From positions 1 through 64,000 of the forward strand of contig CAWUCO010000285.1 of assembly GCA_963920705.1 (NCBI GenBank): DNA of 64,000 bases, read 5' to 3'. Shown here piece after piece: positions 12,052-23,530 of the stretch. The first letter of the stretch is position 1. Each line of letters opens with the position of its first letter. The notes under the pieces were generated by a model. That model ran no database searches. It worked only from the letters and a program-made list of their open reading frames with translations, and was not told the origin of the DNA. The stretch comes from Odiellus spinosus. Lineage: Eukaryota; Arthropoda; Arachnida; Opiliones; Phalangiidae. The position numbers and the translations under genes were made by a program.

Positions 12052-12207
12052 AAATAACCTATTAATTCGAACCTCACAATATAAGATGTTAAATCTCAAA
12101 TATTTTGGCAGAATTAGTATTATTAAAATAAACCAATATGTTAAACACATTTGATATTTTCTTATATAATTGGCATAAATTATCTGAATGTTTGGGAGTC
12201 TTTCTTA

Positions 12208-13100
12208 GATTATCTATGGAATCGTTGGGAAACCAACAGAAATCATTTTGAATATTATTGGGAAACCTGCAGAAATCGTTTTTAATATTATTGAGGAACC
12301 TACAGAAATCATGGGGAAACCTGCAGAAATCGTTGGGAATATTATTGGGGAACCTGTAGAAATCTCTAGGAATATTATTGGGGAACCTGTAGAAATCTCT
12401 AGGAATATTATTGGGAAACCTGCAAAAATCATTGGGAAACCTACAGAAATCGTTGGTAATATTATTGGGAAACCTACAGAATATATTGGGAATGTTATTG
12501 GGAAACCAACAGAAATCTCTGGGAATATTATTGGGAAACCTACAACAATCTCTGGGAATATTATTGGGAAACCTGCAGAAATCATTGGGAATAATATTGG
12601 GAAACCTACAGAAATCATTGGGAATATTATTGTGAAACCTACAGAAATCATTGGGAATATTATTGGGAAACATACAGAAATCACTGGGAATATTATTGCG
12701 AAACCTACAGAAATCATTGGGAATGTTATTGGGAAACCAACAGAAATCTCTGGGAATATTATTGGGAAACCTACAAAAATCTCTGGGAATATTATTGGGA
12801 AACCTGCAGAAATCATTGGGAATAATATTGGGAAACCCGCAGAAATCATTGGGAATATTATTGGGAAACCTAAAGAATTCATTGGGAATATTATTGGGAA
12901 ACCTACAGAAATCATTGGGAATGTTATTGGGAAACCAACAGAAATCAATGGGAATGTTATTGGGAAACCAACAGAAATCATTGGGAATGTTATTGGGAAA
13001 CCAACAGAAATCATTGGGAATGTTATTGGGAAACCAACAGAAATCAATGGGAATGTTATTGGGAAACCTACAGAAATCTTTGGGAAACCTATGAAATCTT
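12208..13100. repeat. 33-bp minisatellite
   Basis: Units built on TTGGGAATATTATTGGGAAA plus CCTACAGAAATCA repeat through this region. The 33-bp period keeps several frames open on both strands with an 11-residue period (GNIIGKPTEII in one), which explains the long ORFs. There is no start context, domain or non-repeat part to suggest a gene. The 5' part is more degenerate than the centre. Confidence 0.9.
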
Positions 13101-13480
13101 TGGGAATATTATTAGGAAACTCTTGGGAACCTTGTCGAAAATTATGGAACTCGTTGGGAAAATTAAGAGAATCCTTTTGAAAACATCAACGGGAATCCTT
13201 GGGAATAATGATAGTAATCCCTGGGAAAAAAATATGGGAATATTTGGGAAAAATTATGGGAATCCTTGGGAAAAAAATACCGGGAATCTTTGGGAATACG
13301 TTTGGGAAAAAACTATGGGAATATTTGGGAAAAATTGCGGGAATCCATTGGAAAAAAATTGTGGGAATCTCTGGGAATATGTTTGGGAAAGAACTATGGG
13401 AATATGTTTTGGAAAATACCATGGGGAAAACCAAAGGAAACTCTTAAGAACGTTCTTGGGAAAAAAGTGCCAAATTTCCC
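13101..13480. repeat. Degenerate GGGAAA-rich continuation of the minisatellite
   Basis: The words TTGGGAAAAA, TATGGGAAT and ATTTGGGAA recur irregularly. This looks like a decayed or differently amplified relative of the 33-bp array just upstream. Confidence 0.6.
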
Positions 13481-13632
13481 AAAAAGCATTATGTGAATAT
13501 CTTAAGACATCCCATACGATTTTCCCATAGAAAATTCCAATGGGTTCTTAAGAAAGTTTTCGTAAGGGCAGTCACTGTAGTTGGGATCCAATCAATAATG
13601 ATATATCCTGACCTTTATGTCATACCTTAAAT

Positions 13633-13815
13633 CGAGGGGTCCGACATTTACACGAAATCCCGTACGCTTCTCGCGAAATCTTTCATACAAAATTCCGAAA
13701 TCTTTGGCGAAATCGCGAAATCTTTGGTGAAATCTCCAACGAAATCGATATCTTTGAAGCAAGATCGCGAAATCACGAAATCCCGTACGTTTTTTTGGGA
13801 ATGTCGGACCCCTCG
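13633..13815. mobile_element. MITE-like element with perfect 16-bp inverted ends
   Basis: CGAGGGGTCCGACATT (13633-13648) and AATGTCGGACCCCTCG (13800-13815) are exact inverted complements. The interior is a series of CGAAATC words. It is non-coding, and its superfamily is not assigned. Confidence 0.65.
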
Positions 13816-14430
13816 CCTTAAATACCCCATTAAATCAATTTTTTTATGATTGAAATTTATACGTATTATTCTATTTCTAAGAGGCCTGAAGTTTATTTTT
13901 TAAAGGAAATATAAGTAGTGTTGGTACGCGGTCAAAATAAAGTTGGGGACGGGGTCGGGGTGAGTCTAACCCCGCGAAAAACAAGTCGGGGTCGGGGATG
14001 GAAATTTTTTGTATTTATTATGAATCGAAAAATACCTTAATTTTACTGTTTTAGTTTTTTAGAAAGATGTGTAACTTGTTCTGTAAGCGAGCCTCTGAGC
14101 CTAGGGATTATTAGTTACGATAATTAGATACATGAAGTGCTTATGCATTGTTTAAGTTGTTTCACAAATCCACAAGTTATTTACAAAAGTTATACTCGCA
14201 CCCGTTAGCTGAGCGCCCAAAACAACGACAATTCCGAAAGTAAAACTAATAAAACAAGAACGAGAAACGCGTCTTCTCGTTCTCATCCTTTTGGCACGGT
14301 GTCACAGTTAGGGACGAGTAAGAGTACCACCTCTTTTTGAAACGGGGCATTATCTCTTTGACTAGTTTTCCTATGTATTATAAATAGAATTAAATCCTAA
14401 TCATTTCAAGAATAATTAAATCAAACTTAC
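13816..14430. other. Non-coding stretch
   Basis: Includes a GGGGTCGGGG-rich segment (13935-14000) and AT-rich DNA. No gene seen. Confidence 0.4.
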
Positions 14431-14777
14431 CGAGAAATACTCTTTCTTGAAGTTTTGGAACTCCTCGTGGGACTCATCGCATTGAAGTTAAACCTCGGTA
14501 CTTCGTTTAGCGTTAACTGTCGTCCTGGTGATGCTCATTGGCTTGGTAAATTATCCAGCACGCGTCTCGCGTTTGGTCTAAATACGCGCCTTAATTCTGC
14601 CCCAATAGCACCGTCAGTTGAAGAATTACTTGTTTCAATGTTATTTGCACGAGTATTTATTGGCGAAGGTGTTAAGTTTGAGTTAAGGGTCTCTAAAAGT
14701 CGTTCTCTTACAACATTAATGTTTTGCAAAGTTTCATGTAAAACCGAAGGATCTACTACATTTCGCCTAGGGTCCAT
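14431..14777 (-). pseudogene. Possible 5' exon of a HECT-family relic
   Basis: A minus-strand frame starts with ATG at 14775-14777 (MDPRRNVVDPSVLHETLQN), continues through a heptad-like stretch and an AELRRVF-type segment, and meets TGA at 14535-14537. Beyond that, another frame is open to a strong donor (CTCG before GTAAGT, donor at 14425-14430). The same strand carries the HECT relic 5 kb downstream, and N-terminal exons with a short helix plus an ELR(R/x)(L/V)F motif are, from my recollection of that family, typical of such genes. If so, this exon is also broken. The link is inference. Confidence 0.3.
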
Positions 14778-14829
14778 CGAAGCTCTAGTCTTGTATGAGC
14801 AAACCAAACCAAAAAGATAATTTTTCTTT

Positions 14830-16899
14830 TTAAAGACACGCGCACCCTGGTGGAAACTTCTATAATCGTGGGAAAATTTCCGAAACTGGAAATAATGGGG
14901 GTCCTTAATAAAATTCAGGAGGTACTTAAATTGTGGGTCTCGATTTGGCTTATGGTCCTCAATAAAAATAAAGTTTTAGTCGGGGGCCCTCAATAAAAAT
15001 ACCACTATTTCCAAGTCTTTCTGCAGAGACATTTTTGGGTCCTGGAGGGAACGGGGGTTTTTGGCTTTCCTAGCCTTAGATACACATACATTTGGGGGAG
15101 GGAATAGATGCCATATGATATATAAAGTACTGTTAGCTGGAATTAAGAATTTTTAACTGAATCTTTCTTAAAATAGTACGCCAACCACCGCTTTACTCCA
15201 AATAAAGTACTTGTTTAGGGATAAAACTTTGAAAGTTGTTTTATAATAAGAATAATTAGTCTAAAATTATTATATTATTAGAGTTGCCACATTTCACACA
15301 TTCACATTTAGACTTCATTTCAGTTATATTGAAAGGTGGGTGTGAAATACGTAACATTGCGACTACTAATATAAATTCGCATTTACCGCAACGAACAATT
15401 TAAAACGTTAAAACTATAATGATGAATTAAAATCATGACCGACGCCGTTACATTTTGAAATTCAACCTACATAAACAAAATTATTCATCTAAAAGGTAAA
15501 CTTTGTTTTTTTATGTCTTTGAATTTGAGCATGATTGGAGTTACATTTTTTATCATTTCAAAGGCTTTTTACACCTATTTTTATTATAATAATAATAAAC
15601 TGTTCAATTCAGTGGGGTAGCTCCGCCCACTCCGTGTTCTGATTGTCTCTATTCTCCCATACTAAACTAAGGGGAGCTCTTTTGTAAAGCCTTGATTTTA
15701 AATATTAGCATATTTCTTGCTAATTACCAAATGTTATTATATTTGAACTCATTATCGTGATTATTTTTAAAGCAGCTGGTAAATTTAATTAAAAATATGG
15801 AAAATATTAATTAATGTCCGAGGTTTAATTGATCTAACAACAGTAGCAGACTACAATAGTGGGATTCTTGAAACTTCCTCTACATAGTAGTAGGGGTCAA
15901 TGTGAGAATTATAGTATCACAAGCCTATAATACATTCCCATAAGTCAAGGTCTAGCTTAAGGCCCCATTATAACGGCATTGTCCTTGCGAGAAAAATTCA
16001 GAATTTCAAATGGAACACAATAGGATAGTGGCGCCATCTTCGTTTTACATTATTTCTCTTACAAACCGGAAACAGCTGCGAGAAAATATGCTTATTACAT
16101 TTCAGCTATTAATGTTAAAATAATGATATTTTTAGGAAAACTAATTCAACACAATCTTACGAAAGATATATTTACGATTACTAATCCATAAATCAAAATT
16201 CCAACAAATATATTTTAATTGCAATTTTAAAAAGAAAAAACGTAGTCATGAAATAGACTGGATTGTTGTTAAAACCCCTTCCGAATATTAATATTTTTCC
16301 AAAAATTAGAGTCGTGGTGCGCATGCGCGATAAGATTTGTTTCCAGTAGGATGCACTGCGCGATATACTTTTAGGGAATTCATTGTTGAGGCCAGAGCTA
16401 GCAGGAGGCGTCTATTAAAAATACCTACCACTTTAAAAAAGACGTCATAGTGAGAATTGTGCAATCTAGTGGCGTTTGTGATTAGGCTGCTCCGTCTGCT
16501 CTCGGAGCACTGATAACAACACTACCCATTCATTTCGATATCCGTAACTTCATAAACAAAATCATGTTTATATAAAATACGCCTAACTAAATAATTATCT
16601 TTTTTAAATTCCTGCGTTTGAGCCAGAGATCTTAGAGCTTCGCTAATGAGATATTGAACTACCTATAGTTGTTTGTCGATGCTCTAATGCTTAGAGAAAT
16701 GATTAATTATTAAGATCATGGGGCGAGGTTCTATATTCCCTAGCCCCTATTATCGCACAATATCCGGTTGTTTTTTACCTTTTTAATTTATTATCAAATC
16801 ACTATGTTACAGGACATTTCAGCAAGTGTAGATAAGCACTATACGAGTGTGCTTTTAAGCTCACTATAAATCTTCAAGTAAATCGTATTAACCCGAATC
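14830..16899. other. Non-coding, AT-rich stretch
   Basis: About 2 kb without a supported gene, RNA gene or clear repeat. The last few hundred bases would hold the promoter or 5' exon of the integrase-core relic that starts at 16900. Confidence 0.4.
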
Positions 16900-18704
16900 A
16901 TGTATTTTCGGCTCTGTATGATTTTTGTTTATCTCGCTTCTATCAATGGAAATGACCTTGACGACTATCTGAATGAACTATATAATACATACGACGGGGC
17001 TATAAGAATCAGACATTCGGATGATAATAACGGAGCAGAGATTTTTCATAGACGACTTCAAGAACATGCCCAAATACTAGCCGCTATTTCGCTTACGTTA
17101 GAAAATAACTCTCCTGAGGCAATGAATGCTGAATTTATTTTATTAACAAGAACAATTCACGACATATACACCGGTGTGTCAAGATTAGCCAATGAACTTG
17201 AAAATAATCTGCAATGTAATTGCGATGATTATGAAGATCTCTACGACTGTCCAGTTTTGTTAACTGGATTGGTTGGACGTCCACGATATAATTTAACCAG
17301 AGAAGAAGTTTTATATTGTAGAAATAATCTTGGTTAACCATGGATTAGAATTGCCAGTTTTCTAATGGTTCATGTTAGAACACTTTTCCGCCATCGTCAA
17401 TACCTTCAAATTGGCCAGGATCCATACATCAATGACAGACAAATACGAAATATTATGGCCAATAATAATAATAATGGTGAAACCTACATTATTGGTGGTT
17501 TGCGTGGAATCGGAATCAGAGTTCAACGATGGAGAATTAGAGAAAGACTTAACATTCTTGATCCAATAGGACGCGCACTACGTCGTAGAATACCGATTTT
17601 GAGAAGGTACAACGTGAGAGGAGCGAATGCTTTATGGTAAGGTTAAGATAACATGGAAAATGATTTATTGAGAGGTACCTTCCTGAAGGGAAGGTACTTT
17701 CTTCCTCATGCATGTTGACGATTTGTCATTCTGCCCGTTGTTTTCCAGCCAATATGTATATTATTTACCATTGAAGTAAGGGGATGTTTACAATAGATGT
17801 ATAATTATTATTAATATGGAGTATACACAATGTCAACCCTAGTAAGGGAACCGTCCAACTTCGCTTGAACACGACTAATAATAAATAAAACTTGGTGTGC
17901 AAGCCGTATATAAATATTTGTTTTTGCTTCATAGGCACATGGATGGAAATCACAAGCTAATCTTGTGGAGATTTGTTTTTCACGGGTGCATAGACGGATA
18001 CAGTAGGCAGATAATTTACTTAGACTGCCTTATAAACAATAGAGCAGCTAGCGTTATGTCACTCTTCCGTGAAGAAGTTCAAAGATTTGGCTTGCCATCA
18101 CGCGTTAGGGGTGATCGTGGCACAGAAAACCTTGAAGTAGCGCGATTCATGATAGATGATCATGGTGTCGGTCGTGGTAATTTTATAACGGGGCGTTCGG
18201 TGCACAATCAGAGAATCGAGAGACTGTGGCGCGAAACAAACAGATTAATTGCCACCATCTACAGAAACATTTTCTTCTTTATGCAAGATGAAGGGTTGCT
18301 CGACCCGGATAATGAACGGCACATTTTCGCCCTTCATTATATTTTCCAGCCAAGAATAAGAGAATCTTGTCGATATTTTATAAACTCGTGGAACCACACG
18401 GCCTCAGCACGGAACATTGCCATTCACCAACTCAACTATTTACTATATCAAGATTAATTCTATGGACATTGTCAGAGAAAATGATGAATATAATCGTAGC
18501 CCCAATTTGTACGGCGTGGACCAGCCTAGAACCGTGCCGAGTGATCATGAAAATCACGTCGAAGTTCCTGAATCAAATTTGATCTTGAAGCCAATCTTGA
18601 TAACAGAACTTCAAAATCGGGTTGATCCAAAATCTGATGATGGTAACGATGGAATTACTCTGTACGTTGAAGTACTGAATTTCATACTCGAAAATGAGGT
18701 TTAG
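16900..18704 (+). pseudogene. Integrase-core (rve-like, DDE) transposon-type gene, broken
   Basis: The first exon encodes a helical N-terminus (from ATG 16900), a GRPRYNLTREEV segment like an HTH start, and after an in-frame TAA at 17335-17337 continues in the same frame through RIASFLMVHVRTLFRHRQ. The exon ends at 17636 with donor GTAAGG. A 298-bp intron (17637-17934, acceptor TTCATAG) joins LW to HMDGNHK in frame. The catalytic core follows: HMDG (first Asp), GDRGTEN (second Asp), NQRIERLWRE (Glu). Two further frameshifts (about 18390 and 18445) precede a C-terminal part with NLYGVDQP and DDGNDGITLYVEV. It matches the rva_4-type integrase-core proteins widespread in fish and invertebrates. 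The stop and frameshifts make it a relic although the DDE residues remain. Confidence 0.75.
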
Positions 18705-18769
18705 TGATATTGTTGTTTAGCGGTTATTACCGAGAAATTTAATTATCAATTATTACGATTTCACTGATA

Positions 18770-18939
18770 CAGGGGCGTCGCTAGGCCTTTGGGGGGGGGG
18801 GGGCTATAGCCCCCTAAATTTCAAATTAGCCCCCAAAATTTTAAAAAATACATGTGTTTTCCCCAGAACCTCCCCCCCTGAATAGCCCCCAATTGCCCAG
18901 ATTAGCCCCCCCAATTTGAAGATCCTGGCGACGCCCCTG
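18770..18939. mobile_element. hAT-type MITE with 8-bp target duplication
   Basis: The ends CAGGGGCGTCGC and GCGACGCCCCTG are exact inverted complements. The direct repeat CACTGATA lies immediately outside each end (18762-18769 and 18940-18947). An 8-bp duplication and CAGGGGC-type ends are characteristic of hAT elements. The interior is rich in AGCCCCC words. The perfect target duplication implies a relatively recent insertion, just downstream of the integrase-core relic. Confidence 0.85.
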
Positions 18940-19094
18940 CACTGATAATTGAAGAAGTATGTTTATTCATCGATTCAGGCTGTGTTTGTGAGTTTTTCAT
19001 GTCGTGACCTTGTAAGATTATCACATTAAAATTGAATGTTTTGACCTGGTCCATAAGGAGGTTGTGCTTTATCAACTTTCTAGTGAGGCGTTAT

Positions 19095-19600
19095 AACAAA
19101 GATAAATTATTGATATCCATTCCTAACTTATTGATATCCATTCCTAAATTATTGATATCCATGCCTAAATTATTGATATCCATTCTTAAATTATTGATAT
19201 CCATTCTTAAATTATTGATATCCATTCCTAAATTATTGATATCCATTCCTAAATTATTGATATCCATTCCGAAATTATTGATATCCATTCCGAAATTATT
19301 GATATCCATTCCGAAATTATTGATATCCATTCCTAAGTTAATGATGTCCACACTTTATTGATATCCATTCTTAAAATATTAATATTCATTCTTAAAATAT
19401 TGATGTCCATTCTTAAAATATTAATATCCATTCTTAAAATATTGATGTCCCTTAAATCATTGATATGCATTCTTAAAATATTGATGTCCCTTAAATCATT
19501 GATATGCATTCTTAAAATATTGATATCCATTCTTAAAATATTGATATCCATTCTTAAATTATTGATATCCATTCATAATATTGATGTCTTCATTTTTTAA
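19095..19600. repeat. 21-bp minisatellite, second locus
   Basis: Same ATTGATATCCATTCCTAAATT units as in the palindrome at 4353-6119, followed by the same flank AATTTTGTCCGGTTTGGCGC at about 19596-19620. The long LLISIPK-type ORFs are by-products of the 21-bp period. This is a single arm, not a palindrome. Confidence 0.85.
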
Positions 19601-19626
19601 ATTTTGTCCGGTTTGGCGCCCCATAC

Positions 19627-20200
19627 TTTAACGAAATTCGAGTTTCACAGAAACCGTAATGTATTTTCCAATGGACCCGCGGCACTTGACAACTGAAATC
19701 GTCTTATTCTACCCACCGTCCACTGAATTCGAATTAATACAGACAAAGGGTTTTTGACAAAATTTGATAAGACTTCTTTCGGGTACGAGAGTATCTCTAT
19801 TTAAACACAGATTTAAATAATGAAATATTGATAAATTTTATGAAGTAATAGTAAGTAAACTGCCTAAATGGGTTATAAAATGGTGAAATAATAAGCTTAT
19901 CCGAGCTTTATTAATTGCTTCAAATTGGTAAACAAAAATTTTATTTCTTAAACAGTAGAATGATAAGGAATATCCATTGAATTCGAGTTAATAGGGAGAA
20001 AGTATAGTTTACTGAGTACGAGTGCTTCTCTTGGTTAAACAAAGATTTCAATAATAATGAAAGATTGATAAGGTATATGAAATAATATAGAGAAAGGTGG
20101 CTGAATGGGTTTCGAAAAGGTTAAAACATAATCCTAGCCGAGCTTTTTTAACTGTTCTCAATTGGTAAACAAAAATAATTTATTAAACAGTAGATAAGGT
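19627..20200. repeat. Inverted partner of 1-385, with a second degenerate unit
   Basis: 19627-20000 is the reverse complement relative of 1-385. The sequence from about 19975 to 20200 repeats the pattern (GAATTCGAGTTAATAGGGAG, GGTAAACAAAAAT) as a diverged second unit, so the family is itself tandem in places. Confidence 0.6.
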
Positions 20201-21369
20201 TTTTTTAATGGTATTTTTATCGGTAATTGAAAATTACATTAACTGGTTTCTTCTACTAGGGTAGCCCTCTTCAGCCCTTTAATTTTGACTATTATATTAT
20301 ATCATGAGTATCCCATTAAATTCAACCTAATTCACCATAATTAAAAATGAGGCAAGATTGTATTATCATTTTATTTTTTAACTTTAATAATACAGGGTGT
20401 ATACAGAGATATGCAGGGTGTTATTGAAAAGTCTGGAAAAAATAAAGGGCTTATGGGTTATTACGAGTGAAAAAGTCTTTTGAACCATGTGCCCAAACCC
20501 CACCGTTTCAGAGTTATGACCTTCCAAAAGTAGCCCTTAAATTTCATAAAATTGAGAAACACACGTTGCTTTAACAAATTGTTTTCAAAAATTTGGAACA
20601 ATTGCGTAAGCGAACCAAACGAGATAAAAGACTAAAAGTTTATCGAGAAGAGTAAGTTATTGATTTCATTGTGTTTAGAAGTGTGCTATCGCTAACAATG
20701 GTGTTTTTAGCAAATTGATCTATCAACAGATTTAATGTATTGCTAATAAAGTTAAATTTGATTTATTGAAGTACATTACTTGGTTAATTTCTACATAGAG
20801 CTCTGGAGTCGTTTTACATTAATTGTTCAAAGTGCCCACCCCTAAAATAATAAGATCTTTTACCCCCAGGCTTGCCCCAGCCCGAGAGAACTTGTTTTTG
20901 GCGTCCCCAACTTGTTGAGAAAAGTAGAAATCGATTTTTTCTCTCGCGCTGGAGGTTCTCTCGCGCTCGCGCACGGTCTCTGTCGATTTTGTACGCGGGA
21001 GCCTAGGCATCTTGGCTCTCTCTCTTCTTGTGGAACGTAATTTCCCGATTTTGTACGCGGGAGCCTTGCCATATTGGCTCTCTTCTCGTGAGACGTAATA
21101 CAACGCCAGGCATTTCGCGGGAGCCACTTTCCCTCTCTCTTGGAAATGCCTAGAAGAGGAGAGTTCTTTTTTTAAAGTGGTGGTGTCACGAAATAAAATT
21201 TTAATATTTTTACCCGAATATTTTTTGGTCTCTGTTTCCGAATAACCGATAGTAAATAAGGGGGTTCTATATCATGGTTTTGAGTTGCTACTGAAGTATA
21301 TATTTAAATATATTAACAAAGTTCATAATTTATAACAACTTATTCGCGCTTAAATGTTTCAAGATCGTC
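20200..21369. other. Non-coding stretch with short repeats
   Basis: An ACAGGGTGT-type start near 20392 resembles ends of DNA transposons but no matching partner end was found. 20990-21130 contains direct repeats of GTACGCGGGAGCC and TTGGCTCTCT. No gene is supported. Confidence 0.4.
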
Positions 21370-21655
21370 ATGTCAAGAAAAACGCCAGAAAACACCGTTA
21401 TTAAACGCTATTGCCAATGTAATTATTTTAAGCGATGGAAATATAATGATTCGTACAGTCGGAGATTTGCTATTTGTTTTGGGGGTGACGTTGCTAACCC
21501 CCATTCTCGTCCCCATCGGTTTTGATATGTCAATCTTATCCGCTGATCCTATTTATTTGATGGCCAGTTCTTTGCCGCTTATTTATATCTACGTTAAAGC
21601 GGGAGCACCTCTGGACAAACTTTGCCACTACTGTGGGCGTTTCTATCAATTTTAA
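21370..21655 (+). pseudogene. Degraded adintovirus/Polinton membrane-protein gene
   Basis: From ATG 21370 the frame reads a segment ending CQCNYFKRWKYNDSYSRRF, then a one-base shift between about 21447 and 21485 leads into LLTPILVPIGF, a hydrophobic stretch and a C-terminal CHYCGRFYQF. The order matches the intact protein at 61302-61697 (KCQCCIWKRWFFHDSY, LLTPITVPIG, ICRWCDGLIPL). This is therefore a relic of a related element's gene. It sits 56 bp upstream of a second relic on the same strand. Confidence 0.65.
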
Positions 21656-21711
21656 AATAAATATTTTATTTTATTATTATTAAAATTTCTGTTACTCGCC
21701 AACTATTCATC

Positions 21712-21975
21712 ATGTGGGAATTGCTTTTCGTCGCTCTGTTCGAAATCATTCTAACTTATCCACTCTTTTCAATCTTGATATTTTGGATATTCATGATGCT
21801 GTTACCGGCTGAATATTTTGCGGCCTTTTTCTTAATTTTAATAAGTCCTTTGAGGCTGCCTATCGCTTTTGTAATTGGACTTTTGCAAGGAGACATGTAC
21901 TGTGTTTTGGTTATTTTTGCGCTGTACTTGTGGTTATCGCTACTTATTTACCGAGTTTTAAAGAGGTCGTACTGA
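21712..21975 (+). CDS. Membrane protein related to the Polinton left-end gene
   Basis: An 87-residue, mostly hydrophobic protein with two or three membrane segments. Its second half (LILISPLRLPIAFVIGLLQG, then MYCVLV and YRVLK) aligns with the protein at 42715-43080 (LIFLLPISIPIAFCVSLL, then HCLLV and YEALK). The frame is intact but shorter. In the full element the two homologues lie at opposite ends facing inward; here they are adjacent and co-oriented. No other genes of an element are recognisable around it. Confidence 0.55.
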   Translation: MWELLFVALFEIILTYPLFSILIFWIFMMLLPAEYFAAFFLILISPLRLPIAFVIGLLQGDMYCVLVIFALYLWLSLLIYRVLKRSY

Positions 21976-22927
21976 TAACTGTGTCCTGTGGAGAGGTACT
22001 GTATAATGTTAGCGTGGACTACTTCTTCGAAAACATAAAAAAATTGTCAAGAGTAAATGAACAACCATAAATTTTATTTTTTATGAAAAAAACATTTTGC
22101 TTTAAAATATAACAATAAAATGTTAAACTTTTTAATATATAATATATTAATACTATATAATTTGAGAATATGAATGTTTTTTTATTTCTTGTATTTATTG
22201 TTTAAAATTATGGTAGTTGTGAAAAAATCGTGGATGGTAGCTGTGAAAAAATCGTGGATAATTTTTATTGTCTTAATTTTTTAAGCAATATCGGGTTGAA
22301 TATGTTTTTTTATTAAGGTCTTTTCCGAAGGGAATGACATCATTCTCAAGTTAACTTCATTCATTGTACTTAAAAATACTTGAATTCCGTTTTATACTTA
22401 GATCGGTACTTGGAGATTTTAGAACGTCAAATTCATTGAAAGCTTCAATATTCTCGCAAAGTTTTTAATCGTGTTTTAACACTTCGGTTTCCATTGAAAA
22501 TGTTCGTAAAATTTGTTTGATCTTAACGATGGTTCGCGATAAAAGATTTGGACCATGGATCTGGCATCAGCACGTAGACGTCTCGAGCTAGATTTTTCGG
22601 TTTTTTGGACGGTCTTCATTTGTTCGATAAGAGGTCTAAGCCGTTTCTGGGATAGTTAACGAATCACCAATGTAAGGCCTTTTATTGTAGAAGATGCTTG
22701 CCTCGATTTAGAGACGAGATTACACTAGAATGGCATATATATAATTGTCGGGAACACGGTGCAAGCGGAACTTCTGTTATATTTTTCCAATATCGGGTTT
22801 AATACGACCAGAGTGTTAAATCTGAAAAAAACATCGCACAATGCTCTTTGATCACTAGGGGACTTGTTTTTCGAGTAAATGCGAGGCTCTTCCATTCCAT
22901 CAAAAAAGAACTCGTATTTGGATTGAA
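21976..22927. other. Non-coding stretch
   Basis: AT-rich. No capsid, polymerase or integrase remnants of the degraded element were recognised here. A short direct repeat TGTGAAAAAATCGTGGAT occurs near 22220-22260. Confidence 0.4.
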
Positions 22928-23440
22928 AGCCTCGCATTTTTATCGAGGGAACAGCCCACGAATGGTCCTTTTCCCTGTATTCAACCCGAGCGGTATTCGG
23001 TTGGTATGAGTGAATATATTTTTATTTCTATAACCATTATTAGCGCCAAAAAAGGTGGCAAAACCTCTTTAGCCCTAAAAAAGTCCCACAAACCATGCAA
23101 AAGGGCAAATATACCGAACCAAAAACCGTTTTTAAAAGTAGCGCGTGCAAAAAGTGCATGTACCGCATAAAAAAACGATTGAAAGCCTCGCATTTTTATC
23201 GAGGGAACAGCCCACGAACGGTCCTTTTCCCTGTATTCAACCCGAGCGGTATTCGGTTGGTATGAGTGAATATATTTTTATTTCTATAACCATTATTAGC
23301 ACCAAGAAAAGTGGCAAAACCTCTTTAGCCCTAAAAAGGTCCCACAAACCATGCAAAAGGGCAAATATACCGAACCAAAAACCGTTTTTAAAAGTAGCAT
23401 AAAAAAACGATTTAAAAACGTCACATGCAAAAAGTGCATG
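22928..23440. repeat. Tandem duplication, ~256-bp unit x2
   Basis: GCCTCGCATTTTTATCGAGG begins each unit (near 22930 and 23187), and the units match almost throughout, differing at a few bases (GAATGG/GAACGG, GCGCCAAAAAAGG/GCACCAAGAAAAG). Downstream to 23530 shorter pieces repeat around AAAAACGTCACATGCAAAAA. No gene is supported. Confidence 0.75.
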
Positions 23441-23530
23441 CAACGAATCTAAAAGGATTTAAAAACGTCAAATGCAAAAAGTGAATGCACCCGATCAAAA
23501 ACTATTTAAAAAACGTCACATGCAAGGATT

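Noticed and set aside
12248..13180. 310-codon ORF through the 33-bp minisatellite, and the similarly long minus-strand ORFs
   Set aside because: All derive from the 33-bp period; several frames on both strands are open and show only the repeat, with no unique coding part.
20392..20440. ACAGGGTGT start of a DNA transposon
   Set aside because: No matching terminal sequence or target duplication was found within reach.
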